Shown piece after piece: positions 35,729-45,753 of a stretch of 64,000 nucleotides of DNA (position 1 is the stretch's first letter; each line of letters starts with the position of its first letter). This stretch comes from Coriaria nepalensis. Lineage: Eukaryota; Streptophyta; Magnoliopsida; Cucurbitales; Coriariaceae. The notes under the pieces are model-generated. The model searched no databases, had not been told where the DNA came from, and saw only the letters and a program-made list of their open reading frames with translations. A program made the translations under genes and the position numbers. The stretch spans positions 3,293,501 to 3,357,500 of the forward strand of contig CP114498.1 of NCBI GenBank assembly GCA_027186245.1, in the 5' to 3' direction.

Positions 35729-36665
35729 ATGTTAAGGAATAGGATTAGAACGGTTGTAAACAACACTAAGCAAGCTTTAATGGCGGATCAAAGCCCTCAA
35801 TCATCGTCATCGTCGTCGTCGTCGTCATCATCATCATCATCATCATCTCCTAGTCAAAAGAATAATCACAAAAAACCCAATTCATATTTCCTCTGTTCTT
35901 CTTCATCAAGATTCATCAAATCATTCACTTCTGAATCCCGCGTTTCGGTCAGCCCAACTTCAATCCTAGACACGAATAACACTAACCCTTATTCCGTTTT
36001 TGGCCATAACCCATTTTCCAACGGAAAGAAAAACCAACAACCCGAATCTCCAAAAACTTTCTCGGAAACCAAACAGTACAGTTCAGATGCAAAAGGCATT
36101 GTTGCTCTGCTTCTCACCGACCATAACCCACTAAAAGCAGAGAAGGTTCTGTTTGGAAACAAGGTTGTTATAGACAAATCCCGACCCGGTTTTGGAACCG
36201 AGAACGGGAATTCGGTATCGACGGATATCAAGTTTTCTGTGAATGAGATGAAGTTATCTGAAGAGTATACTTGTGTGATTTCACACGGGCCTAATCCTAG
36301 AACAACTCATATTTTTGATAACTCACCAAAAGCAGAGAAGGTTCTGTTCGGCAACAAGGTTGTTAAAGTCGAATCCCGACCTGATTTCGGAACCGAGAAT
36401 GGGAATTCAGTATCCAAGGATATCAAGTCTTCTGTGAATGAGATGAAATTATCTGAAGAGTATACTCGTGTGATTTCACATGGACCTAATCCAAGAACAA
36501 CTCATATTTTTGATAATTGTGTTGTGGAGAGTTACTGTTCTTCATTTTCGGATGAATCGAGTTTTCTGAGGGATTTTCTTAGCTTCTGTCACACTTGCAA
36601 GAAGAATCTTGAGCAGAAGAATGACATTTACGTTTACAGGTTTTTTATTTTTCCTCCTCCTTGGC

Positions 36666-36701
<36 letters not shown>

Positions 36702-36822
36702 CCCCCCCCCCCCTAACAATTCTGTTTCACTTTTTAAATGCAGAGGAGAGAAGGCTTTTTGCAGCTGCGAATGCCGTTATAAGGAAATGGTGCTAGATGG
36801 AGTGGACCATTTCTCAACTTGA
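35729..36822 (+). CDS. FCS-like zinc finger (FLZ / DUF581) protein with internal duplication
   Basis: FLZ proteins are plant adaptors that bind the SnRK1 kinase through their zinc finger and link energy, sugar and ABA signalling. Two exons (35729-36639, 36744-36822) give 329 residues. The start is the ATG of MLRNRIRTVVNNTKQALMAD, the usual opening of this subgroup; the frame upstream lacks an ATG. A poly-Ser run follows at about residues 26-46. The FLZ domain is split by the intron: FLRDFLSFCHTCKKNLEQKN then DIYVYRGEKAFCSCECRYKE, with the CxxC...CxCxC (FCS-like) ligands intact. The conserved segment before the finger (EEYTCVISHGPNPRTTHIFD) occurs twice because of a 195 bp tandem duplication. 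The intron contains (TA)n and poly(C) runs (36669-36713). Apart from the duplication the gene looks functional. Confidence 0.92.
36133..36516 (+). repeat. 195 bp (65-codon) tandem duplication inside the FLZ gene
   Basis: Two adjacent copies, about 36133-36321 and 36328-36516, both encode KAEKVLFGNKVV, SRP-FGTENGNSVS, VNEMKLSEEYT and VISHGPNPRTTHIFDN. Offset is 195 bp, so the frame is kept. The copies differ at scattered bases (for example TTTGGAAAC versus TTCGGCAAC), implying the duplication is not brand new. Confidence 0.93.
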
Positions 36823-37162
36823 TCTCATTGTTTAAGGAGAAAAGAGATTACTCTGTTTTTGTTTTCTTTTCCTTTGCAGTGGTTTTTTTTTTTCTTTTTT
36901 GAGTTTTGGTTTGTTTTGTTGGTCTTTTTTCGCCCTCAAATTTGCATGTATGATAGGACAAGATGTTGTTGCAGTAGGATTGATTCTATGTAATAGTGAC
37001 ATTATGACTCGTCAGATTTCATCTTAGTTGCTTTCCACAATTATTGACACTTTAAGTAATATATTTTGATTCTGTGTAAATGTGGGTTGAGCATCGGGTC
37101 AAATTCGACGGGACGAGTTCGGTACCAGATGGGGATTATCCATCACCTATGGGCCACGTTAA
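36823..37162. other. 3' UTR of the FLZ gene and spacer
   Basis: T-rich 3' UTR up to about 37075, then GC-richer sequence beginning GTGGGTTGAGCATCGGGTC near 37080. No gene recognised. Confidence 0.4.
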
Positions 37163-37333
37163 CCTGCCTTCTTCGAAGCGCAATGGCGGCTGCTGGACGC
37201 TGTATCGGCGATTTTCGTCGGCTTAGTCTTCATCTTCTTCCTTATGGTGTTCGCACGGCTGGGGATTCGCTTGCCGCTTCTGGTCGACACCGGCTCCGAT
37301 CCGAAGCAGCGACACCGGTTCACTCCCTTCTAA
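37163..37333 (+). other. Short open stretch encoding a possible single-pass membrane segment
   Basis: One frame reads 56 codons between stops and includes AVSAIFVGLVFIFFLMVFAR followed by LGIRLPLL, a clear hydrophobic helix with a basic flank. There is no ATG near its beginning (a stop lies just before), so it would need an upstream exon or be a remnant. The family is not recognised. The longer overlapping Arg-rich frames at 37066-37606 look like GC-rich noise. Confidence 0.3.
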
Positions 37334-37972
37334 ATAATGGAGAGAGCTGGTCGGAGATGGCGGCTCAGAGGAAGAGACGGAGAGGGAATGGTGGAGGGGG
37401 GGCTGTTGTCGCAGCAAGAAGGGAATGGGGGAGGGAGTCTGTCGCTTGTGCACTGTGCAGAGGAAGAGAAGACAAAAAAAAACCAAAAAAGAAGGTACAA
37501 AATTAATGTTTTAATTTTTTTATTATCAGGTTACCGTTCGGCCGCCCGGACCTGTGCAATCAGTCTTGCAAGTCCAAGATCAGCTGGCCTACATAAAGTA
37601 CATTGAATGCCCCTGTTGCAGTTGCTTCGTTCGGGGTACAACCCCCCAACCCGTACCACGATTCGGGCAGTCTCGGTCAGGACGGTTTTTCTATTTATAC
37701 CTAATCCGCATGGGGTCGGATCGGGTAGTAGGGGATCGGATATATATGATTAGTTTCAGAGAAGATTGTTGCTGATGTAATGAGGAACCACGAGACCACA
37801 GCGAGCTGAAGCAGATCGCCATCCCCACACTTAAACATGTATATGTAAACCTAGTTCATACACAAGCCATAATTTCTCAGGAAAAAAACATATAAACAAA
37901 AAAAGAAAAGCAAGAAAACTTGAATTTGGTTAGGGAATGAAGAGGAAAAAGGAAAAGGAGAGGGAGTAATAC
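37334..37972. other. GC-richer sequence of unclear origin beside the tetraspanin exon
   Basis: Contains ACCCGTACCACGATTCGGGC and GGGGTCGGATCGGGTAG motifs (about 37650-37740) like those near the ends of plant hAT-type non-autonomous elements. Downstream exons of the minus-strand tetraspanin would be expected here but were not found. Confidence 0.35.
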
Positions 37973-38136
37973 CAGGGCCTAGGTAGATTTGAATTAGAAG
38001 GGAGATTGGAAACTCCGAGCTGCCATTTCTTGAGGAGCCAGAGAGAGTAAATGATCATGGCAAAGCCGCAGAGCATCACTACTTGATTCACTACTCTTAA
38101 CGAGTAGTTCAAGCAACACCTCGAGCAACTAGCCAT
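37973..38136 (-). pseudogene. Orphan first exon of a tetraspanin-19-like gene
   Basis: The minus strand encodes MASCSRCCLNYSLRVVNQVV, then a membrane helix (MLCGFAMIIYSLWLLKKW) and NLPRPW, followed by a GT donor at 37971-37972 in the phase expected for the tetraspanin second exon. The start, Cys-rich N-terminus and first transmembrane helix resemble plant TETRASPANIN-19/TOM2A-type proteins. No following exon (second to fourth helices, large extracellular loop) could be found in the next 1.1 kb, where the oppositely oriented FLZ gene begins. The coding sequence is therefore probably truncated or captured. A very long intron is an alternative but would have to span the FLZ gene. Confidence 0.55.
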
Positions 38137-38176
38137 TTTTCGCAGCAGCAACTCTCCAGTTTTCAGGCGGAGACGC

Positions 38177-38192
38177 GGGGGGGGGGGGGGGG
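38177..38192. repeat. Poly(G) tract, 16 bp
   Basis: Run of 16 G in the presumed 5' leader of the tetraspanin exon. Confidence 0.93.
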
Positions 38193-40336
38193 CAGACGGG
38201 CGGAGAATGAGGGAGGAGAGGGGAGGGGAGGGGCTACTGGATCTCAATCGTGATTCACAATTCTATTTCTCCATTTTTTTAAAAATATGTTAGTATTTGA
38301 GAAAATTAAGTATTCGATCCAATCAATTTCCTTTTATATAATATCCAAATACTCCGATGAATTGGGCTGGATCGGATCGGCTACTTTTTGCTCATACCTA
38401 TGTCTTGTGTAATTTGAACTTTTTTTTTGGCATGCATACACTTTTTTCTTTCTCCCGAGTTTTACGTTTAAGATCTAGATTTGCTATTATATTCTAGAAA
38501 AAAGGTTAGAAATAATATTCTATAGAAATTTCAAAGGGAATAGATCCAATTTCTTTAGTCCTAATCCAGACAAATTACTGGTGGGGTCGACTATGATGCA
38601 TGATAAAATCTTTTTTTTTTTTTTGGGTAAGAAGCATCAAGTAGATCATCATCCTTAGTATCAATCAATCATCAGGGCACAAATTTCAAAACACTTAAAT
38701 TTTCAAGGAAATTATAGTGCCAAGCGATCTCCTCCCCTGTCCATTGTATCATCTTCATGGAATATTGAAGGGCTACCATACTTGTGAATTCAATTAGTAA
38801 TTGGGGCGGCTGCACTCAGCAGTCAAGTGCAACAATCCTGCCGACACCAAAGCTTAGCACTTGGGTCAATTTCTACAGTCTCAGATTAGCATCCAATTTT
38901 GAATCCACAAATTATATTAGGGTTTACTCAAATTTTGAGGTCTAATCAGCTACAGTATCGAATATAATAGCAACCCAAAATATCAAGCATCGATTTTTGA
39001 GTTCAATTACAAGCCTGATTTTTACATTGAAGTTCAAACAAAAGGTGATAGAGGATAAGTCTCTGATTAAGAATATCAAACAAATTACAAGAGCACTTAA
39101 CTTGCACTAAGATCTATGCATCTCCTCCACATGTGAAAGACACGAATGGCAGGAAGCTCCTGAAACCAAATTCAATACAACAGCACCATTTCCAGATAAG
39201 TAACAGCAGCTACCATTCTCCTGCAACTATTTCCTGCTAAAAGTTTGGAAAATAAAAAATGATTAACAGAAGGATATAGATATCAATGCAGAAGACTGAT
39301 TGGGAAAAATGGATGCCGAAATGGGTGTTACCTTGGGAATGGATTGGAGAGAGAGGATATCTCCATGGAAGATGTGCCTTACAGTATCCATGGCCCAAAG
39401 AGAGAAGAAACTTGAAAGGACTTATTACTACTACTAGAGAGCAACAAAGGGTAACTAGGAACTGAAAAAGCATATGCAGGAAGCGATAACCATGACAAGC
39501 TCTTCCCAACTTTTCCTCTTAAAAAACAGAAAAGATGGTGAAGGGAGAAACATAATACCACGTAGAATGCAAAAAAGGACTTCAGAACTCAATATACTAG
39601 CATGAGGTAAGAAAGGAGGAAAGAAAGAAAGAAAAAGAAAACAGAGAGAGAAGGCAATTGTGAATCTGATGAAAAGTGGACAGTTGTCAGTTTGACAACA
39701 TATTCAGGAGACGGGGGATCAAAGTAAAGGTTTTGTAAGTTGGAAGAAAACAGAATAAGCAACTACTCTATAATGGCAGGCAGGGTATGGAACAAAGGAC
39801 AAACATTGCCGAGGGGGAAACAAAGGAATAACCATGCAATTAGCTAGCTAATAAACAACCTACAGAATTGGTAAGATATGCTGGTTCAAGGTTCTACAGT
39901 TTGTACAAAGTATCAGTCAGTACCTACATCTACAATCTGAACAGTGAAATAAGAGTTTTCTAAAGGGTCTATCTTTAGAACTACTAGTTAGTCTTATCTG
40001 AACTCTGGTTTACTACTAGATTATAGATTCGCCACCGCCCCAAGAGAATAGAGTTCAATACTTCCATCACCTGCCACAATGCTAGCAATTCCCCAACCAT
40101 AAATTTCATTCTGTTTCATGATAATTTCCCATGCCAGATATTCTACCAAATCTTTGTCTTACTAGACAAGAACCCAATTCCAAATCCAAAGCATTCATCT
40201 CCATATGCTCGTCTGCAGCACCACTACCGAAAACTAAACATACTTGTACTGAAATTTCCACTACTTGCTGGTTTATTCACTGTATATACAATCTAAGACC
40301 AACCCATATATACAGAGGAGCATCATGCTCCATACT
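38193..40336. other. Intergenic region with 3' UTR of the PNRC-like gene
   Basis: Near 38350-38395 GGCTGGATCGGATCGGCTAC and TGCTCATACC resemble hAT-type subterminal motifs. The rest is moderately AT-rich without recognisable coding. Short frames at 39237-39561 (minus) have no family signature. Purine-rich AGAAAGAAAG near 39615-39650. Confidence 0.4.
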
Positions 40337-40966
40337 TCACTCATCGTCAAGGTCGAGATTAAGAATGCGACACAGGGTCTTTGTCGCAGAATCATCATCA
40401 TGAAATATATCTCTGGTATAAGGCTTATGCTCTCTAGTAGGAGATGGGGGTACAGATTTGGCAGTTGGCTGGACCTCAACTTTAGAGGGTAATCGAGGTG
40501 TCCCTAGGGACACGGTTCTCTTGGGCCAGGCCGAAAACTTGGGCATGGGTAAAGAGCTTGGTGGCGGTGAGTTTGAGTAAGTGGGTCCAGCCCATAGTTC
40601 AGGGAATGAGAAATTTTCAATGGAAAGCTCTTCAATGAAACCCCTATGCTCGAGAGAGCCTTTGGATCTGATAGGAACTGGCGCACTTCTAGCATTTGAT
40701 CTAATATGTGTGACATTATCAGAGTGGGAGTAGGAATGGGGCTCTGGTGAAGGTGTTTTAGGCGAAAATGAACATGCTTGTTTGGTTACAGGAACATTAC
40801 AAGGTTTCGATGGTGTAGGGAGTATACCTGCCCCGGATTGGAAACTTCGGCAATTGATCCCTATGAAGTCTTTGGAATGTGAAGATCCAAATCGGACCGG
40901 CCCATTCAGCTTGATCCGACTACTATACTGGTCCCTACGCTGTTCAACAACAATCAGAGTCTCCAT
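40337..40966 (-). CDS. PNRC-like proline-rich protein (plant family of unknown function)
   Basis: A single coding exon of 209 residues on the minus strand. It is Ser/Pro-rich and probably disordered, with conserved islands: METLIVVEQRRDQY at the start, GPVRFGSSHSKDFIGINCRS, FQSGAGILPTPSKP, the core WAGPTYSNSPPPSSLPMPKF (about residues 127-146) and the C-terminal ATKTLCRILNLDL. The core resembles the SH3-like/nuclear-receptor-coactivator motif of PNRC proteins, in animals a short linear motif that binds decapping factors. A decapping-associated role in plants is an inference from that motif only. The ATG at 40966 matches the conserved family start as I recall it. Intact. Confidence 0.75.
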   Translation of the reverse strand: METLIVVEQRRDQYSSRIKLNGPVRFGSSHSKDFIGINCRSFQSGAGILPTPSKPCNVPVTKQACSFSPKTPSPEPHSYSHSDNVTHIRSNARSAPVPIRSKGSLEHRGFIEELSIENFSFPELWAGPTYSNSPPPSSLPMPKFSAWPKRTVSLGTPRLPSKVEVQPTAKSVPPSPTREHKPYTRDIFHDDDSATKTLCRILNLDLDDE

Positions 40967-41027
40967 ATAGAAAATATCCCCAAATCAAAGGACAGTATCT
41001 TTCTTGACTCAAGCCCGATTCTAACAT
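40944..41027 (-). other. Upstream ORF overlapping the PNRC-like start
   Basis: In the inferred leader an ATG at 41027 opens a 27-codon frame (MLESGLSQERYCPLIWGYF...) that ends at TGA 40944-40946, 20 bases past the main ATG and out of frame. If the leader is as inferred, it would limit translation of the main frame. Confidence 0.5.
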
Positions 41028-41590
41028 CCACAATTAGATCCACAACTAGATCCAACCCCCTCACCACTCAACTCTCCTGAGCTGAAAATGACCATAAAAA
41101 TCACAAGTTTAAAAAGCTACTAACCGTACTGAACAACTCCGCCGCAACAGCACTAGAATTAAAGCCCCAAACAGATCCAAATCGAACATCCACGTTTCGA
41201 TTAACCGACAAATCTGAGATCCGAAAAAACAAGCAGATCCAAGACAACTACAATCATATGAGAGAAACAACAAGACGAGGAACAATGATTGACCAATCAC
41301 CAAGAAAAACACAAATTTCATCATTTCTTTATCTTGAGAAAAAGGAGAACGTACCGGAAAGTAGGCTTCAGTGAGAGAAAACCGATTCAGAATCTCCACT
41401 CCTTCTTCTTCAACAACAGTTAGTGTTTGAATTTCTTGCGATTTCGGATCCAAGTAGATGGATGAGATCGGAAATGGTGACCCGTAAGAGGGTTTGAAAG
41501 AAAAATCCACGAATCTGAAACGATGCTCACAGTCGGATTTAAATGTTGTATCGGCACTAGCACCTACTCTACTCACAGAGAGAAGTTACG
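40967..41590 (-). promoter_or_regulatory. Presumed 5' UTR of the PNRC-like gene with an intron
   Basis: A donor CCG|GTACGT at 41355/41354 and acceptor TTTTCAG at 41082 would splice out 41082-41354. The upstream exon (41355 to about 41590) is open in one frame but has no ATG, so it is treated as untranslated. Confidence 0.5.
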
Positions 41591-42406
41591 GAATCAGGTA
41601 TGGATTCGAGATATATTCACATAAATGCCACTCTATGCAAGTTTGCAACTAGAAGATTATCCCTATGTAATGACCATTTTATCCTTTTTATTATCTTGGA
41701 AATGGGGGCAGTTTTGTAACTGCAGACGGAAGATATTGCCATTTTAAAAAGATGCAGACGAGAAACGGAATCATGCTTTAAAAAAGACCAATATTAATTT
41801 ATTGCAAGCTCACAGGCTCACAGCTGTCGATTTTCTCCGCATTTCATTTCACCGGTTACCGGTTATATATAATATCAACTATTTTTCATTTTATTTTCCT
41901 TTTTAAATTATATTTTGAAAAGGATAAATTAATTTTTTAATCACATGTATAAATTCATCTCTTTATAATTTTCTTGTAATTCTTTTAGTTCTATCTTTTA
42001 TTATATTTTCATTCTTAAATTTTTATTATTACTATTTTTCTTTTATATTAATTTATTATTTTATTTTATAATTCAACTTTTTATTAAATAAAGATTGAAA
42101 CAATACGTATTATTTTTTTGTAAAAAATCTATCAAAAATCTCAATCATTGATGTGTGTGGATTAAATGCTGAAATTTTCTTAAATATATTTTTAAAAAAT
42201 AATAATATAAAAAGTTAAGGCAAAAAAGCCAAAGTAGCATTAATTTTAACTTTTTATAAAGTAGAATTTCTTTTAAAATGGTTCTTTGCTTCCATGATGG
42301 GTAGGAAAAAGGCGAAATATAAGTGTGTCCAAACGTTTCAAAAGTTTTGTACATGATATATATGTACCAACCCTTTATTTTATTTTTTATTTTTTATTTT
42401 TAAACT
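41591..42406. other. AT-rich intergenic DNA
   Basis: Contains the distal promoter of the PNRC-like gene; beyond 41870 it is very AT-rich. No gene. Confidence 0.4.
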
Positions 42407-42625
42407 TTATTTTTATTTTTATTTTTATTTTTATTTTTATTTTTATTTGTATTTTTATTTGTATTTTTATTTGTATTTTTATTTGTATTTTTATTTGTAT
42501 TTGTATTTATATTTGTATTTGTATTTGTATTTGTATTTGTATTTGTATTTGTATTTGTATTTGTATTTGTATTTGTATTTGTATTTGTATTTGTATTTGT
42601 ATTTTTATTTTTATTTTTATTTTTA
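42407..42625. repeat. Hexanucleotide microsatellite (TTTTTA)n / (TTTGTA)n
   Basis: About 220 bp of 6-bp units: first mostly TTTTTA, then interspersed TTTGTA, a nearly pure block of TTTGTA (about 42515-42600), then TTTTTA again. The symmetry suggests a TTTGTA variant spread inside an older TTTTTA array. Confidence 0.95.
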
Positions 42626-43009
42626 ATTTCCCTTCTTCTCTTTTAACTTTAAAACGAATTTGAGAGCTTAAATCAATTGTGTTAGAACTAACTCTATAAT
42701 ACATACTGATACCGTTAGTTTGTAAATAATGCATTGACTAATGTATTTTGGTATATAAGTTATAGAATTAGTGCCCATTAGCCAAATAGTCTAGGTCTTC
42801 CTTTCCAATAAATACTTCTAGGGCCCTAACACCATTTACCTTAATCCATATTGCTATTTTGAGGCTCCTATAAAACTTATATTGATAATGAGTCGAGATA
42901 TTTCCTCATAATAATTAATGATTTTAGTCGAGGCACATTGACAATACTAATAATTCAAAATTTTATTACAATGATCCATATTCAATTCAACCTCCTCATT
43001 CAGAAAATA
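42626..43009. other. Intergenic sequence between the microsatellite and Copia fragments
   Basis: AT-rich; no feature recognised. Confidence 0.35.
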
Positions 43010-43400
43010 AGGCCAGACAATGTATTTGAATTCTTTAGCTCATCTTTCAATACTCTACTCACTTCATTTGGAATCATTCATGAATCATCGTGCCCTCACA
43101 CTCCATAGCAAAATAGAGTTGTTGAGAGAAAATATAAACATCTTCTTAATGTTGCTAGATCACTCAAAATGCAATCTATTTTACCTAATATATTATGAGG
43201 TGATTGCATCTTAACTACCTCATATCTTATCAATAGAACTCCCTCATCAATCTTTGATCATAAGACACCATATGAGTTGTTCTATAAAAAATCTCCTACT
43301 CTTAATCCTCTTAAGGTGTTTGGTTGTCTTTGCTCTATCACAAATCTCCTACTCTTGATTACTTATTTGACTTCCACCTTTAAGAATATTAATTTTTCTT
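43010..43400 (+). pseudogene. Copia integrase fragment
   Basis: Broken frames carry RALTLHSKIELLREN-region sequence that in other frames reads like the integrase core end: a QN-VVER-like motif near 43110, [20 protein letters not shown] (about 43228-43285) and [11 protein letters not shown] (about 43305-43340). It has stops and no flanking pol domains, so it is a detached fragment of a Ty1/Copia element. Confidence 0.75.
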
Positions 43401-43589
43401 TTAAAAAATCTTTTCATGTTTTAACTATAAATTATTAACATAATTCAATAAACTCTAAAGGTTATAAATTTATAAACTTAAAAGAAAAGAAACAATATAT
43501 ATCAGCTAATTGATAAATCAATACACAAAAAGTTTCATTTTACTTCTTCTTCTTCTTTATCTTTTTCTTCCATTTCTTACTTTACTGGT

Positions 43590-45753
43590 AATATATCATG
43601 TGATATAGTATTATAGCTAAAATGGATGAAGTGTAAAATCCTCCAAACAACCTATGGAGAACGGAGATTCCCACAAATTCAATATTGGTGAATCGGACGT
43701 CATTGCTAATTTTTCAAAACCCATATTCATACCAGATTGAACATGAAGATAATCTACAAATAACTCTAGCTCTAATCTCTGAACTATTGACCAAAGATAA
43801 TTGTGAAATGTGGTCAAGAGCTATGAAATGAGCAGTAAGAGTAAAAAATAAACTTGTTTTTATCACTGGCAAACTCTTAAAGCCTCAACAACATTTACAT
43901 ATCCTATCATAGAGAGGCTTGGGAGCATTGTAATGATGTAGTGGTTTCATGGATACTTAATTCAATTTGTTTAGAAATTAGAACTAGTGCCTCATATAGA
44001 GGTAATGGTAAAGAATATTTGGATGAACTGTAAGAGACTTTTGAACAACAAATAGCCCTCGTGTGTATGCCATTAAAAAGCAACTGCCAGGACTTAAACA
44101 AGGCAGTGATTCTGTGAAGGTATATTATGGCAAGTTGAAAGGACTCTAGGCAATTGCAGAGTACCTAAGTGGGTAGTTGCAAATCCTGGTGGAAAGATAT
44201 CATATGAACAAAGTTATCAAGTTTCTTATGGGGTTACAAGACTCCTATTCTGATTCTTGTGACGAAATCCTCATACTAAGCCTTTTACCTAACGTTAACC
44301 TAGTCTATAACCAAAATCAAAACCAAGAAAGAACACATGCCATTACATCCACAAAATCTGTCAATCCTGAACCTGCAAGCATAGTTGCCAAAAAAATTTA
44401 AAATTACATCCCATACAATTCCTTATATCTAAACAAACCTAGAGATTATATCAAGTAACATAAAACATTTTGTTCCACTGCAAGTCACAAGCCACACATT
44501 AGAAAATTGTTTCAAGGTAGGAAACTCATAAGCCCCTGTGTGTGATCATTGCAGGATGAGAGGGCAACACGAGTCTAAGTGTTACAAGCTACATAGATAT
44601 CTATATAGACATAAATTCCTTGTTTCAACTCCAAAAGCTAATCAGATTGTTATTGTGCTAAGCCAAAAAGAAACACAAAAGGAACATTTCACTTTTTCAC
44701 AAGATGGGTATCAACATATCCTAACATTACTCAAAGGAAAATCAATTTCTACCACCCCTTAAATCAATATGATCCAGAAAGCATCAAACAACCAGAACTC
44801 AAGTTATGACTCAAGCCTTTTCCTCATGTTAATTTTGTTCTTAAATTCCCTAACGATCTTTTATGGATTCTGGACACTAGAGCAACAAGCTATATAATGT
44901 GTCACTTTTCCTTTTTCACTAAGCCTCCCTCTACAGCTAACTAATTTGTCTAATTATCCAATGGACAAATGACATTTGTGACTCATACTGGCACTATTCA
45001 AGTAACCAACAAGAAAACTTCCAGGTTCACTAAACTGATGTCCTTTATTAACTCATGATAGAAGACACTGATCCTACTTTAGTATCTGATTTGCATAATT
45101 TTATTTCAACTAATCATCCTGTGAACTTTGCTTAAAAAGTTATGTTGAAATATGACATCTAAGATTTGTTCATGCATTTATTCCTCGATTGAAATTAATG
45201 GATATTTCCTTTCACCAAGTTCATTTGTCTCTTGTGATATATGTGGTCCTGCTAAACATCACAAAACACTATTCCCTATTAACTCTCATAGATCCAAAAT
45301 ATTGTTTGAACTAATCCATAATGATATATTGGGCCCAATAGTATTGACAATCATGATGGTTTGAAATAATTTTTAACCATAGTTGAAGATCATTTACGAA
45401 ACACATGGATTTATATGCTAAAAAATAAAGTAGAGATCAAACATTACATCCAATCATTTTACTCTTATATCAAAGCACAATATGGGGTTTTGATCAAAAT
45501 GTTGAGACGTGATAATTTATGGTGGTGAATTTCTCTTAACAGATTTCTATAATTAAACAAGCATTATTCATCAACGTAGTTGTGTGGCCACACCATAACA
45601 AAACGATATTGTAGAGAGAAAACACAGCACATACTCATTATTGATGAGGTCTTAAGGTTTCAGTCTAGACTTCCTCTCCAATACTGGAAAGAGTTTATTC
45701 AAAATGCAGTATTTCTCATAAAAGAACCCGACTCCCCTTCTCAATAATAAATC
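43590..45753 (+). pseudogene. Decayed Copia gag, zinc knuckle, protease and integrase
   Basis: In order on the plus strand: gag-like TKDNCEMWSRAMK and VKNKLVFITGKLLKPQ (about 43790-43890), SPRVYAIKKQLPGLKQGSDS (about 44060-44115), KVIKFLMGLQDSYSD (about 44206-44250); a CCHC knuckle CDHCRMRGQHESKCYKLH (44541-44594); protease-like WILDTRATS (about 44857-44885); and an integrase start CDICGPAKHHKTLFPI (about 45230-45280) running to about 45750. Many stops and shifts. Reverse transcriptase and RNase H are absent, the right edge being replaced by an LTR-like block. Confidence 0.8.

Noticed and set aside
37066..37606. Overlapping Arg/Gly-rich open frames on both strands
   Set aside because: GC-rich low-complexity sequence; no conserved motif, and the frames contradict each other. 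Only the hydrophobic stretch at 37163-37333 seemed worth keeping.
39340..39480. Possible microRNA foldback (GGATATCTCCATGG / TCCATGG)
   Set aside because: Pairing is too short and no known plant microRNA sequence was recognised.
39237..39561. Hydrophobic minus-strand frames
   Set aside because: No family signature, overlapping each other, no splice structure; likely chance.
41109..41576. 155-codon minus-strand frame upstream of the PNRC-like gene
   Set aside because: No ATG (begins with GTG), crosses a clear splice donor at 41354; more likely 5' UTR and intron.
42325..42663. Open frame encoding alternating Ile/Cys/Phe
   Set aside because: Direct product of the TTTGTA/TTTTTA microsatellite, not a protein.
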